This document shows positions 18,444 to 29,204 of a stretch of 64,000 bases of DNA, piece after piece (positions within the stretch are counted from its first letter, which is position 1; the number at the start of each line of letters is the position of its first letter). Where the stretch lies: positions 1,550,001-1,614,000 of the forward strand of contig NZ_CP094828.1 of NCBI RefSeq assembly GCF_022865125.1, written 5' to 3'. This DNA is from Acuticoccus sp. I52.16.1 (GTDB lineage: Bacteria; Pseudomonadota; Alphaproteobacteria; Rhizobiales; Amorphaceae). The notes under the pieces are model-generated. The model had not been told where the DNA came from. It ran no database searches and worked only from the letters and a program-made list of their open reading frames with translations. The translations under genes were made by a program, and so were the position numbers.

Positions 18444-19049
18444 ATGATCGAGTACCGTTCCATGTCGCGCACCTCCACGTCAGGAGCGTGCGCGCCGCGC
18501 ACCCTGGGCCTTGCCATGGTCGGCATCCTGACGGTCGCGCTCGGCGGTTGCATGACGCAGCGCACGCAGACCGTGGCCTCCGTCCAGCCCGCGCCGTCGC
18601 GGCCCGTCAGTCAGGCGCCGCTCGCCCCGCCGCCGATCACCCAGCAGCCGCAGGAGCCCCAAGTTCCCGAGGCGCCGATCGCCGGCCAGCCCCTGCCGGA
18701 CGGGTCGATGCCCGGCGCGCCGGGGACCGACGTCGCCGCCGCCTCCCCCGCCCCGTCGGGCGTGAACGTCGGCCGGACGGATCTGCTCGGCGGCTGGAGC
18801 ATCGCCAGCGGCGGCGACAACTGCCAGCTCTTCATGTCGTTGACGACGTGGACCGGCGGCTATCGCGCCTCCACGCGCGGCTGCTCGGCCCCCTCGCTCG
18901 CCGGCATCGCGGCGTGGGACCTCAACGGCAGTCAGGTTACGCTGAAGGGCGGAGACGGCTCGTCCACGGTGGCGACGCTGCGCGCCACCTCGGCGCAGAG
19001 CTTCTCCGGCTCCACGGCCGACGGGTCGGGCATCACCGTCTCGCGCTGA
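18444..19049 (+). CDS. Omp19/AprI-Inh type outer-membrane lipoprotein
   Basis: A 201-residue lipoprotein: a leader ending in the lipobox VALGGC, a Pro/Gln-rich spacer of about 80 residues, and a C-terminal beta-barrel resembling the protease inhibitor Inh/Omp19 domain (LLGGWSIASGGDNCQLFMSL, then GCSAPSLAGIAAWDL). In Brucella the related Omp19 inhibits host proteases, but here only the domain similarity is seen. Starts at 18444 (ATG) or 18462 (ATG) both leave a usable leader. Confidence 0.8.
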   Translation: MIEYRSMSRTSTSGACAPRTLGLAMVGILTVALGGCMTQRTQTVASVQPAPSRPVSQAPLAPPPITQQPQEPQVPEAPIAGQPLPDGSMPGAPGTDVAAASPAPSGVNVGRTDLLGGWSIASGGDNCQLFMSLTTWTGGYRASTRGCSAPSLAGIAAWDLNGSQVTLKGGDGSSTVATLRATSAQSFSGSTADGSGITVSR

Positions 19050-19092
19050 GTGCGAGCCGCCGGCGCCGCCGCCCCGCGCGGCCTCGCGCCGG

Positions 19093-20196
19093 TCAGCTGA
19101 AGAGGACCAGCACCGGCGGCGCCATCGCCTTGTCCTTCAACGGCAGGGCGATCTGGTCCTCCAGCACCGGGAAGGGCACCACCCGGTCGATCACGGCCCG
19201 TGCGCGGCGCATCTCGTCCAGCATCTCCGCGGTGATCGTCGCCTCGAAGCGGCGGCGGCGGTTCGACCAGGTCAGCGTGTCGCCCACCTGGAAGCGGTCC
19301 GCCTGCAGGATCATCGGCAGCGTCGGCAGCGCCGAGACACCCCGGCGCACGATCCCCGACATGCCGGGAGAATTGGTCACCACCGCCGCGTCGAAGCCCT
19401 TCGCCTCCGCCTCCAGCAGGCGCCGCGCGGTGGGCACGGCATCGCCGAGATGGGCGAGCGCCCCCTCCGGCAGGTCGCCGAAGTCGTGCGCGCCGAAGTC
19501 GGCGTGGACGAACGTGTCGCGGGCGATGGCGCGGGCGAGCTTGTCGGCCTTCTTCGCCACCGCGACGACTTTCGCCTTCGAGGTGGCGTAGGCTGCGGCG
19601 ACGGCATCCGCATTGGCGCCGGCGACGGCGATCAGCTGCGGCTCCAGCAGCGAGACCAGCACCGCCATCGCCACGAACTCGTCCTCGCGGAAGGTCTTGC
19701 CGGCGGCGTTCTCGCGCGTGAAGGCGAGGGTCTTGGCGATCGCGGCGCGGTACTCGTCCGTCACGCTGCCGGTGGCGGCGACGTGCTGGCGGAAATGCGC
19801 GTCCGCCACGTCGATCGCGGCGGCGAGCAGGCGCTCGGACAGCGCCTCGGAGACCGCGAAGGTCGGCTCGGTCGCCGCGGCGTAGCGGATATAGGGGTTG
19901 GCGCTGGGGCGCGGCGCGCCGTCGCCGGCCACCTCGCGCGGGGCGGCCTTGCGGGCCACCTTCTGCGCCCGGCGTTCCTGGCGGGCGGCGCGGGCCGCGG
20001 CCCGCTTGGCATCCCGCTCCGGCGTGGCGGACGGCTCGGCCGCCGTCACCTCGCCAGACGGCGACGGCGTGGCCGCGGTGCGCTCGCCCGCGGCCGCGCG
20101 GGCCTTGCGCCCGGCGCGTCGCTGGCCGCCCCGGCCGCCGCCTTCGCCACGCTCGCGGCGGCGCCGTGCGGGGGTCTGATCGTCCTCGTTGCTCAC
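19093..20196 (-). CDS. Hypothetical protein with basic Arg/Ala-rich N-terminus
   Basis: I do not recognise a family. The 367-residue product begins with about 95 residues of Arg/Ala/Gly-rich low complexity (for example RRRRERGEGGGRGGQRR), the kind of tail that binds nucleic acid. From about residue 95 onward it is an ordinary globular, Ala-rich helical domain with no signal peptide or membrane helix, ending PVLVLFS. It is on the same strand as hslU, 229 bases downstream of it. No catalytic motif is evident. Confidence 0.7.
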   Translation of the reverse strand: MSNEDDQTPARRRRERGEGGGRGGQRRAGRKARAAAGERTAATPSPSGEVTAAEPSATPERDAKRAAARAARQERRAQKVARKAAPREVAGDGAPRPSANPYIRYAAATEPTFAVSEALSERLLAAAIDVADAHFRQHVAATGSVTDEYRAAIAKTLAFTRENAAGKTFREDEFVAMAVLVSLLEPQLIAVAGANADAVAAAYATSKAKVVAVAKKADKLARAIARDTFVHADFGAHDFGDLPEGALAHLGDAVPTARRLLEAEAKGFDAAVVTNSPGMSGIVRRGVSALPTLPMILQADRFQVGDTLTWSNRRRRFEATITAEMLDEMRRARAVIDRVVPFPVLEDQIALPLKDKAMAPPVLVLFS

Positions 20197-20425
20197 ATGC
20201 AGCCTTTCGCAGCACCCATGGACAGGCCCGTGCCCCTCGGGCCGGCGGCCGACGGTCGACCCGCCGCCCCGGCGGGATGCACCCGGATCGGTGCTATCGT
20301 CGCGGATTACTCGGGCCGCCGCAAAGGGTCGGCACTCCGTGCCCAGCCCCGCCGCGCCCTCGTCCCCAGATCACTGCACCGCCGACAGGCCGCGCACGCC
20401 TCGCAGCGCGCCCGGCCCGCCGTCG

Positions 20426-21730
20426 TCACAGGATGAAGCGCGACAAGTCCGCGTTCTTGGCGATCTCCGCCACGCCGGAGCGCACATACTCGCCGTCGAT
20501 CGTCAACGTGTCGCCCGCGCGGTCGGTGGCGGTGAAGGAGATGTCGTCGAGGACGCGTTCGATCACCGTCTGCAACCGTCGCGCACCGATGTTCTCGACC
20601 GTGGCGTTGATGTCCACGGCCACCTCGGCGATCGCGTCGATCCCGTCGTCGGTGAACTCCAGCGTCACGCCCTCCGTCGCCATCAGCGCGGAGGACTGCT
20701 TGATGAGCGAGGCTTCCGTCTCGGTCAGGATCGACCGGAAGTCCTCCTTCGTGAGCGGTTGCAGCTCGACGCGGATCGGCAGGCGCCCCTGCAACTCCGG
20801 CAAGAGGTCCGACGGCTTGGAGACGTGGAATGCCCCCGACGCGATGAAGAGGATGTGGTCGGTCTTCACCTGGCCGTACTTGGTAGTGACCGTCGTCCCC
20901 TCGACGAGCGGCAGCAGGTCGCGCTGCACGCCCTCGCGCGAGACGTCTCCGCCGACACGGTCGGACCGCACGGTGATCTTGTCGATCTCGTCGAGGAAGA
21001 CGATGCCGTTGTTCTCCACCTGTCGCAACGCCTCCTTGGTGAGCTTCTCGTCGTCGAGCAGCTTGTCGGACTCCTCGGCGATGAGGAGCTCGTAGGAGTC
21101 GCGCACGGTGGTGCGGTGGGACTTCTTCTGCTGGCCGAATGCCTTGCCGAACATGTCGGAGAGGTTCATCACGCCGATGTTGGCGCCGGGCATGCCGGGC
21201 AGCTCGAAGTTCGGCATCTGCGGCGCGGCCGAGATCTCGACCTCGATCTCGCGGTCGTCCAGCTCGCCGTTGCGAAGGCGCTTGGAGAAGCTGTCCTTGG
21301 TCGCGGGCGAGGCGTTCTTGCCGACCACCGCCTCCAGGACGCGCGCTTCAGCGGCGGCATGGGCCGTGGCGCGGACCTCCTTGCGGCGCCGCTCGCGGAC
21401 CTGGCCGAGGCCGATCTCCACCAGGTCGCGCACGATCTGCTCCACATCGCGGCCGACATAGCCGACCTCGGTGAACTTCGTCGCCTCGACCTTGATGAAC
21501 GGCGCGTTGGCGAGCTTGGCGAGACGGCGCGAGATCTCCGTCTTGCCGACGCCGGTCGGGCCGATCATCAGGATGTTCTTGGGCATCACCTCCTCGCGCA
21601 GCTCGTCGGTGAGCTGCTGGCGGCGCCAACGGTTGCGCAGCGCGATCGCGACGGCGCGTTTGGCCTCCTTCTGGCCGATGATGTAGCGGTCCAGCTCGGA
21701 GACGATCTCGCGGGGTGAGAAGTCGGTCAT
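20426..21730 (-). CDS. hslU: HslU, ATPase subunit of HslUV protease
   Basis: A 434-residue AAA+ unfoldase. Walker A is GPTGVGKTE near residues 55-63, the GYVGRD pore loop is at about residues 88-93, the I-domain occupies the middle, and Walker B is FLDEID. The C-terminus SRFIL is the conserved tail that inserts into HslV. ATG 21730 (AAAGGA upstream) gives the family's usual N-terminus [20 protein letters not shown]. Although on the same strand as hslV, it is separated from it by an antisense yetF-type gene, so it probably has its own promoter. Confidence 0.97.
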   Translation of the reverse strand: MTDFSPREIVSELDRYIIGQKEAKRAVAIALRNRWRRQQLTDELREEVMPKNILMIGPTGVGKTEISRRLAKLANAPFIKVEATKFTEVGYVGRDVEQIVRDLVEIGLGQVRERRRKEVRATAHAAAEARVLEAVVGKNASPATKDSFSKRLRNGELDDREIEVEISAAPQMPNFELPGMPGANIGVMNLSDMFGKAFGQQKKSHRTTVRDSYELLIAEESDKLLDDEKLTKEALRQVENNGIVFLDEIDKITVRSDRVGGDVSREGVQRDLLPLVEGTTVTTKYGQVKTDHILFIASGAFHVSKPSDLLPELQGRLPIRVELQPLTKEDFRSILTETEASLIKQSSALMATEGVTLEFTDDGIDAIAEVAVDINATVENIGARRLQTVIERVLDDISFTATDRAGDTLTIDGEYVRSGVAEIAKNADLSRFIL

Positions 21731-21836
21731 GGTGTTCCTTTCCACCGGCGGATCCTCGATCCCGCCGGGCACCGCCCCAAAGGCGCGGTCTTATGCGTGC
21801 GACGAAACCTCGAAGAGCCGGCTGCGTTCGCACTAC

Positions 21837-22358
21837 ATGGTAGAATTATATTCTGACGCGCCGCGCGCTGTGCAAGTGGCGGTTCTCGCCCTCGTCGCCT
21901 ACGCCGCGCTGGTGGTCCTGCTCCGGGTCAGCGGCAAACGCACGCTGACCGATCTCAACGCTTTCGACTTCGTCGTGACGGTCGCACTCGGCTCGATCCT
22001 GGCGACGACGATCCTGTCGCCCAGCGTCGCTCTGGTGGACGGGCTCACCGCGCTGGCGGTCCTGATCATCTGCCAAGGGGTCGTCGCGCTGCTCGCATCG
22101 CGCTCCGACGCGGTTCGCCGCGCGGTCAAATCCGAGCCGGCGCTCGTCGTCCACGAGGGCCGGCTTCTGCACAAGGCGATGCGCGACGCACGCTTGTCCG
22201 AAGCCGCCGTGCTCGCCGCCGTCCGCTCGGCCGGCCGCGCCGATCTCACCGATGTGCACGCCATCGTCCTCGAGACCAACGGCGCGCTCAGCGTCGTGCC
22301 CGACGCGCCGACGGCCGACGGTCGGGCCATGGAGGCCGCCCGCAACCCGGGCGTCTGA
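21837..22358 (+). CDS. DUF421/YetF family membrane protein
   Basis: A 173-residue protein with three N-terminal transmembrane helices followed by a soluble alpha/beta domain, matching YetF/YcaP (DUF421). The conserved segment LRVSGKRTLTDLNAFDFVVTVALGS is present and continues as ILATTILSP; the soluble part includes EPALVVHEGRLLHKAMR and GRADLTDVHAIVLETNGALSV. Function in this family is poorly known. The gene lies antisense between hslV and hslU, with its stop 8 bases from the hslV stop and its start 106 bases from the hslU start. No good ribosome site precedes the ATG. Confidence 0.85.
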   Translation: MVELYSDAPRAVQVAVLALVAYAALVVLLRVSGKRTLTDLNAFDFVVTVALGSILATTILSPSVALVDGLTALAVLIICQGVVALLASRSDAVRRAVKSEPALVVHEGRLLHKAMRDARLSEAAVLAAVRSAGRADLTDVHAIVLETNGALSVVPDAPTADGRAMEAARNPGV

Positions 22359-22366
22359 GCCTGAGA

Positions 22367-22924
22367 TCATACCGCGTCGAGACTTTCGACGATGACGCTG
22401 TCGTTGGTGTAGACGCAGATGTCCGCGGCGATCTTCATGGCGCGGCGGGCGATCTCCTCCGCCGAAAGGTCCGTCTCCGCGGCGAGCGCGCGGGCGGCCG
22501 CGAGCGCGTAGGTGCCGCCCGAACCGATGCCGGCGATGCCCTCCTCGGGCTGCAGCACGTCGCCGTTGCCCGTGATCACCAGCGTCTCGGTCTTGTCGGC
22601 GACGATCATCATCGCCTCGAGATGACGCAGGTAGCGGTCGGTGCGCCAATCCTTCGCCAGCTCGACGGCGGCGCGCATCAGCTGGTCGGGGTATTGCTCG
22701 AGCTTGGCCTCAAGGCGCTCCAGAAGGGTGAAGGCGTCGGCCGTGGCGCCTGCGAACCCGGCGATCACCGTGCCCTTGCCGATCGGCCGGACCTTGCGTG
22801 CGGTGCCTTTGACCACGGTGTGGCCCATCGTCACCTGACCGTCGCCGGCGACGACGACCTTGTCGCCCTTGCGCACGGTGACGATGGTCGTGCCGTGCCA
22901 AGGGGCCTTGGAAGTCTCAGTCAT
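22367..22924 (-). CDS. hslV: HslV, proteolytic subunit of HslUV
   Basis: A 185-residue proteasome-beta-like peptidase. The catalytic N-terminal threonine is in [12 protein letters not shown]; the leading residues before it are expected to be removed. [16 protein letters not shown] and DICVYTND are family landmarks. ATG 22924 was chosen (MTETSKAP); an in-frame start at 22939 would lie only about nine bases after the predicted transcription start. A sigma-32-like promoter lies just upstream, fitting a heat-shock protease. Confidence 0.96.
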   Translation of the reverse strand: MTETSKAPWHGTTIVTVRKGDKVVVAGDGQVTMGHTVVKGTARKVRPIGKGTVIAGFAGATADAFTLLERLEAKLEQYPDQLMRAAVELAKDWRTDRYLRHLEAMMIVADKTETLVITGNGDVLQPEEGIAGIGSGGTYALAAARALAAETDLSAEEIARRAMKIAADICVYTNDSVIVESLDAV

Positions 22925-22954
22925 GCTACTGGTTACCATTGTCTTGCGTTGCGC

Positions 22955-22983
22955 ATATGGGCAGCGAGCGCGCGGCCCACAAC
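22955..22983 (-). promoter_or_regulatory. Candidate heat-shock (RpoH) promoter of hslV
   Basis: Reading the minus strand, GTTG (22983-22980) and CCCATAT (22961-22955) are 18 bases apart. CCCATAT is a full match to the sigma-32 -10 pattern CCCATNT, and GTTG differs in one base from CTTG. Transcription would begin about 25 bases before the hslV ATG. Confidence 0.5.
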
Positions 22984-23009
22984 GCTCGGCGCCCGGCAGC
23001 GGTGCGACG

Positions 23010-23077
23010 CCGCACGAAAATGCGCCGCCACCGGCAACCGCCTGCCGGATGGGACCGCCGTCACCGCACGAAAATGC
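23010..23077. repeat. Two direct copies of a 14-bp sequence
   Basis: CCGCACGAAAATGC occurs at 23010-23023 and again at 23064-23077, 54 bases apart, between the hslV promoter region and the end of the methyltransferase gene. No larger element or terminal inverted repeats are visible around them. Confidence 0.6.
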
Positions 23078-23125
23078 AGCTGATGCCGGAGCCGGGACGG
23101 CCCTCGGCCGGTCCCGGCTCGGGAC

Positions 23126-23914
23126 CTAGGCCGCGATGGCGGCGCGCTCGGCCTCTGAGCGGTAGGCCCACACGCGCGCCGGCGGCAGGTTGGCGAGGAC
23201 CCAGCGCGAGGTCGACCAGGTGATGCCGACCAGGCCCTGAACGGCGGGCACCAGCGCGTAGGAGAACTGAATGAACGGCGCACCCGGCGCCATCGCCGCC
23301 ATCGCCGCCGACAGGAGCGCCTGGCGTTCCGGCAGCGGCCGCGTGAACAACGGCAGGCCCGACACCACCGAGGCGACCGGCGGCTGGCCCACTTCCGCCA
23401 GCACTTCGCCGAGGGCGTAGGCGTTCCCCTGCATCACGGTCGCGCCGGGGAAGCGCTCGCGCAGCAGCGTGCAGAACTCGGGCGAATACTCGATCAGGAG
23501 CAGCCGTTCCTGCGGCACGCCGCGGTCGACGAGCGCCTGCGTGACCGCGCCGGTGCCCGGTCCCAGCTCGACGATGACGCCCGGCCGGTCGAGTTCGACG
23601 TAACCCGCCATCAGCCGCGACAGCTCCTGCCCAGAGGGTGCGACCGCGCCGGTCTTCAGCGGGCTCTCGGCCCACTGGCGCAGAAAGCGCACCTCGTCGA
23701 CGACACGCTCCTGGATGCGCCGCAGGCGGTCCCTAGTGGTCTGCGATGGGCGCAGGTCCGCCTCGGTGCGGCGGGCCAGCATGCGCAATTCTTCCAGGAT
23801 CCGGATGTCGCGGCGGGCGGTGACCCCGCGGCTACGCTTCTGCTTGAGAGTCTGCATTTCCTGCGTCAGACGCAGTTGCATCTCTCTCGCGCGTTGACGG
23901 GCTTGATCGATCAT
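23126..23914 (-). CDS. Phospholipid N-methyltransferase-like protein (PmtA family)
   Basis: A 262-residue class I SAM methyltransferase of the PmtA type, which converts phosphatidylethanolamine toward phosphatidylcholine. The conserved EVRFLRQWAESPLKTGAVAP entry and the SAM-binding VIVELGPGTGAVTQAL motif are clear, with SVVSGLPLF as the later loop. Unlike typical PmtA of about 200 residues it has some 75 extra N-terminal residues, strongly basic and helical. ATG 23914 (GGAG upstream) is preferred over an in-frame TTG at 23938. It is 36 bases downstream of dnaJ on the same strand. Confidence 0.8.
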   Translation of the reverse strand: MIDQARQRAREMQLRLTQEMQTLKQKRSRGVTARRDIRILEELRMLARRTEADLRPSQTTRDRLRRIQERVVDEVRFLRQWAESPLKTGAVAPSGQELSRLMAGYVELDRPGVIVELGPGTGAVTQALVDRGVPQERLLLIEYSPEFCTLLRERFPGATVMQGNAYALGEVLAEVGQPPVASVVSGLPLFTRPLPERQALLSAAMAAMAPGAPFIQFSYALVPAVQGLVGITWSTSRWVLANLPPARVWAYRSEAERAAIAA

Positions 23915-23950
23915 TCGGGGCTCCGCAGGGACGCTCAATCGCGACTGACG

Positions 23951-25105
23951 TTATTGGGAGAGATTCTCGAAAAACTCACGGGCACGGGAAAAGAACCCAT
24001 GACTCTCAGGATGGTTCTCGTTCGACGACAGTTCCTCGAACTCCGTCAATAGCTCTCGTTGCCGGCGGGTCAACTTCTGCGGCGTCTCGACGACCACCTG
24101 AATATACATATCGCCGGTCTGGCTGGACCGCAGGACCGGCATGCCCTTGCCGCGGAGCCGGAACTGCCGGCCGGTCTGCGTCGCCTCGGGAATCTTCACC
24201 TTGGCCTTCTCGCCGTCGATCGAAGGGACCTCGATGGAGCCGCCGAGCGCGGCCCGCGCCATGGAGATCGGGACCCGGCAATAAAGGTCGGCCCCTTCGC
24301 GCTGGAAGAAGTCGTGCGGGCGGATCGAGAGGAAGATGTAGAGATCGCCCGGAGGCCCGCCCATCACGCCGGCCTCACCGTCGCCGGCCAGGCGAATGCG
24401 GGTGCCGTCCTCGATCCCGGCCGGAATATCGACCGACAGCTCGCGCTCCTTCGACACGCGCCCCGAGCCGCCGCAGTTGGTGCACGGATCGCGCACCACC
24501 GAGCCACGGCCCGAACAGGTGACGCAGGTGCGCTCCAGCGTGAAGAAGCCCTGGCTCACCCGCACGCGGCCCGCGCCGTGGCAGGTCGGGCAGCTGACCG
24601 GCTCGGTACCGGGGCGCGCGCCGGAGCCGCTGCACACGTCGCAGGTGCTGCTCGACGGTACGTTGATCGTCACCCGCTTGCCGCGGAACGAGTCTTCCAG
24701 GTCGATCTCGAGGTTGTAGCGCAGGTCCGAGCCACGGTGCCGGCCACCACGGCCCGCCCCGCCGCCACCGCCGCCTCGCGCGCCGCCGAAGAACTCGTCG
24801 AAAATGTCGCTCATGGCGGAGGCGAAGTCGTTGCCGAAGCCGGGGCCGCCGGCGCCACCGCGCATGCCGCCTTCGAACGCGGCGTGGCCGAAGCGGTCGT
24901 AGGCGGCGCGCTTTTGTGGGTCGCGCAGCACCTCGTAGGCTTCGGAGACCTCCTTGAACATCAGCTCGGCATCGGTATCGCCCGGGTTGCGATCCGGGTG
25001 ATACTTCATGGCGAGTTTGCGATAGGCACTCTTGAGGCCCTTCTCGTCCACAGTCCGAGAAACCTCGAGAAGCTCGTAGTAGTCGCGCTTTTGAGTCGTC
25101 GCCAT
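23951..25105 (-). CDS. dnaJ: Chaperone DnaJ (Hsp40)
   Basis: A 384-residue full-length type I DnaJ. The J-domain has [10 protein letters not shown] with the HPD triad; a Gly-rich stretch ([10 protein letters not shown]) follows; the four CxxCxGxG zinc repeats are [24 protein letters not shown] and CTNCGGSG; the C-terminal substrate-binding domains end in FFENLSQ. It stimulates DnaK ATP hydrolysis and delivers clients. It lies downstream of dnaK on the same strand with a 304-base gap. Confidence 0.98.
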   Translation of the reverse strand: MATTQKRDYYELLEVSRTVDEKGLKSAYRKLAMKYHPDRNPGDTDAELMFKEVSEAYEVLRDPQKRAAYDRFGHAAFEGGMRGGAGGPGFGNDFASAMSDIFDEFFGGARGGGGGGAGRGGRHRGSDLRYNLEIDLEDSFRGKRVTINVPSSSTCDVCSGSGARPGTEPVSCPTCHGAGRVRVSQGFFTLERTCVTCSGRGSVVRDPCTNCGGSGRVSKERELSVDIPAGIEDGTRIRLAGDGEAGVMGGPPGDLYIFLSIRPHDFFQREGADLYCRVPISMARAALGGSIEVPSIDGEKAKVKIPEATQTGRQFRLRGKGMPVLRSSQTGDMYIQVVVETPQKLTRRQRELLTEFEELSSNENHPESHGFFSRAREFFENLSQ

Positions 25106-25409
25106 CGCTCTTCTTAGATTAACTCATGCGTTTTCATCAACGGATGCCGATCGATCGGGTGAACCGCCGTTCGGAGGAGGCGCAGCGAGCATGAGGTCGC
25201 CGCTGCGGCGCGCCGTGTCGAGCCGGAGCCCGGCGGGCGCGTCACGGCCAATCGATGAGCTTTAATACCGTTTGCGGAAAGATATCGCGCGGCGTCTGAC
25301 GTGACGGAGCGCGCCGCACCGACGGTGGACGCGCTCCGTGTGGCGACGGCCCCCGGAAGGGCCGCGGCACTACAGTGGTGTCTGGAGAGCGTCACCGCCG
25401 CCCGCAGCG
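25106..25409. other. dnaK-dnaJ intergenic region, no gene seen
   Basis: Between the dnaK stop and the dnaJ start there is no credible gene; a 93-codon minus-strand ORF has no family features. A short hairpin CGGCCC-N6-GGGCCG sits at 25347-25364 without a T-run on the transcribed side, so it may only weaken read-through. I found no convincing CTTG/CYTAT heat-shock promoter for dnaJ here. Confidence 0.5.
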
Positions 25410-27329
<1,920 letters not shown>

Positions 27330-27415
27330 GTTCTCTCCTTCGTGGCGGACCGGTGGGACCCGTTATGGCGTCCCAAAGCTCACGAGACCGGTCCCCGGTT
27401 CGCGTGACAGACAAC

Positions 27416-27436
27416 GGGGGGCGCGAAGTGCCCCCT
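27416..27436 (-). other. GC hairpin in the dnaK 5' leader
   Basis: GGGGGGC (27416-27422) pairs with GCCCCC (27430-27435) plus one wobble pair, around a 7-base loop. On the minus strand this forms near the very 5' end of the transcript predicted from the promoter at 27449-27476. A second, smaller inverted repeat (ACCGG-CCGGT) occurs closer to dnaK around 27388-27400. Confidence 0.5.
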
Positions 27437-27448
27437 TACAACTGCCAG

Positions 27449-27476
27449 ATATAAGACCAGTGATGTGGCGCACAAG
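27449..27476 (-). promoter_or_regulatory. RpoH (sigma-32) promoter of dnaK
   Basis: On the minus strand CTTG (27476-27473) is followed after exactly 17 bases by CTTATAT (27455-27449), an excellent match to the alphaproteobacterial heat-shock pattern CTTG-N17/18-CYTATNT. Transcription would start near 27442, leaving a leader of about 110 bases before the dnaK ATG. No CIRCE element is seen. Confidence 0.75.
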
Positions 27477-27503
27477 TCGCAGAGCGCGCCGATCACGCCC
27501 CGG

Positions 27504-29036
27504 TCAACGACGATCGGCCACCACATCCACAGCCACGGTGACCTCGAGCGCGACGGTTCCGCCGGTCGGATCGCTGCGGGCGCCGATCGTATAGTCGAGC
27601 CGCTCCAGCGTGGCTCCGGCGTCGGCGCGCGCCACGTCCCCGTCGATGGCGAGGTCGAAGGCGAGCGCGATGGGCCGCACGGTCCCCCGCAGGTCGAGCT
27701 CTCCGTCGGCGACATAGCTGCCATCACCGGATTGGCGGATCCGGCGCGACGTGAAGGTCGCCGTGGCCGCCGCGTCGACGGCGAGGCCGTCCGGTCCGCG
27801 AAGCTGCGCCATCGGCACACCGCCGCTGTCGATGGTGACGCTGGTGAGGTCCACGGCGACGCGGATCGACGAGGCGTCGAGATCGGCGGGATCGAAGGCG
27901 ATGTCCGCGTCGAAGGACTCGAACCGGGCGACCACCTCGCCGGACTGGTAGCCGAAGCGGATTGTCAGAGCGCTCTCGCCGGGCCGCACGGTCCACTGCG
28001 GCACCGCCGCGGGCTCCGGGGCGGGGTGCTCCGCTGCGGCCTCGGGAGCGTCGGCCACCGGTGTGTCGGCCTCGGGAGCATCGGCCTCCGGAGCCTGCAC
28101 CGCCGCGACGTCCACCGGCGCACCGCTCACCGCGCCGGCCGGCTCTTCGGGCGCGGCGGCGGACTGGAGCGTGTCGGCGGCTTCGGTTTCGGTCGTCGCG
28201 GTTTCCGGCTCGGGCGTGGGACCGGCCGGGGCAGGCTCGGGGGCGGGCGGCTGCGCGGCAGCGGAGCCCAGCACCTCGGCCTCGTCGGGAGAGACGGCGG
28301 CGGGAGCGCGCGCCAGGGCCGCCTCGTGACGGGCGATGCCGGCCGAGCCGATGATCGCCCCGCCGAACACCAGCGTCGCGACCACCGTTGTCGCTTGACC
28401 ATAGGCGTTGCGCGGGCCGTCACCGCCGGAAAAGCCGGTCATCCGGCGAAGGTAGCGCCCGTTCTCCATCTGGTGCTTCACCGCCCCGGCGATGTGCAGC
28501 AGAACGAGCACGCCCATCGCATAGGCCAGGATCACGTGGACGTCGCCCGCGATGTCTTCGACATTGGCGCGCGCGTCGGCGCCGAGGCCGCCGAAGCCCG
28601 GCAGATGCGGCCACGGCAGCCAGCTCTGGAAGTAGAGCACCGTCTCGATCTGGATCGGCGACACGGTGATCACCACCCAGCCCGCCAGCGGAATTACCAG
28701 GAGCAGCAAGTAGAAGACCTTGTGCACGATGCCGGCGACGACGCGCTCCATGCGCGAGACGCTGGCCGGCTCGGCCGGCGGCGGGTTGAACGCCCGCCAC
28801 AGGATGCGCGCCACGGTGAGAACGAGGACCGTCGCCCCCATGCTCTTGTGCAGCTGGAAGAGGGTATATTGCAGCGCCGAGCCCCGCTCGGCGAGCGCCT
28901 CCATCGTGAACCCGCCGGCGATCTGCAGGATCACCAGGATCGCGATGGTCCAGTGCAGGACGATGGCGCCGGTGGTGTAGCGCGAGGCGCGAAACGGGGG
29001 TTCGGTGGTGGTCGGCACGGGCTCCCTCTCCGACAT
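27504..29036 (-). CDS. Cytochrome b561-YceI fusion protein
   Basis: A 510-residue two-domain protein. Residues about 15-220 form a cytochrome b561 membrane module with four helices and candidate heme ligands His28 (in LHW), His63 (LHK) and later histidines in DVHVILAYA and VLLLHIAGAVKH. A further helix (TTVVATLVFGGAIIGSAG) leads to an Ala/Pro/Glu-rich linker of about 120 residues, then a periplasmic YceI lipocalin-like domain from about residue 345 to the end. The likely role is quinone-linked electron transfer in the membrane with an isoprenoid-binding partner fused on. ATG 29036 is used because the longer frame adds only unrelated residues. Confidence 0.88.
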   Translation of the reverse strand: MSEREPVPTTTEPPFRASRYTTGAIVLHWTIAILVILQIAGGFTMEALAERGSALQYTLFQLHKSMGATVLVLTVARILWRAFNPPPAEPASVSRMERVVAGIVHKVFYLLLLVIPLAGWVVITVSPIQIETVLYFQSWLPWPHLPGFGGLGADARANVEDIAGDVHVILAYAMGVLVLLHIAGAVKHQMENGRYLRRMTGFSGGDGPRNAYGQATTVVATLVFGGAIIGSAGIARHEAALARAPAAVSPDEAEVLGSAAAQPPAPEPAPAGPTPEPETATTETEAADTLQSAAAPEEPAGAVSGAPVDVAAVQAPEADAPEADTPVADAPEAAAEHPAPEPAAVPQWTVRPGESALTIRFGYQSGEVVARFESFDADIAFDPADLDASSIRVAVDLTSVTIDSGGVPMAQLRGPDGLAVDAAATATFTSRRIRQSGDGSYVADGELDLRGTVRPIALAFDLAIDGDVARADAGATLERLDYTIGARSDPTGGTVALEVTVAVDVVADRR

Positions 29037-29204
29037 CAGCCGCGAACGGCTCGATATAGCATCCAGCCTAAGGGGGTCATCCCCGCGGCGCCATTCGGCC
29101 ATCCTGCAGCACACAATGTTGCAGGACGCTCAACGCCGGCACGGTCCGTCCCCCCGGCCGGACGCCTGCGGGGGCCGGCACGGCGGCCCGCCCCCGTCGC
29201 GGGC

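Noticed and set aside
25114-25395. 93-codon minus-strand ORF between dnaK and dnaJ
   Set aside because: Composition is Arg/Ala/Ser-rich without similarity or a ribosome site; treated as intergenic.
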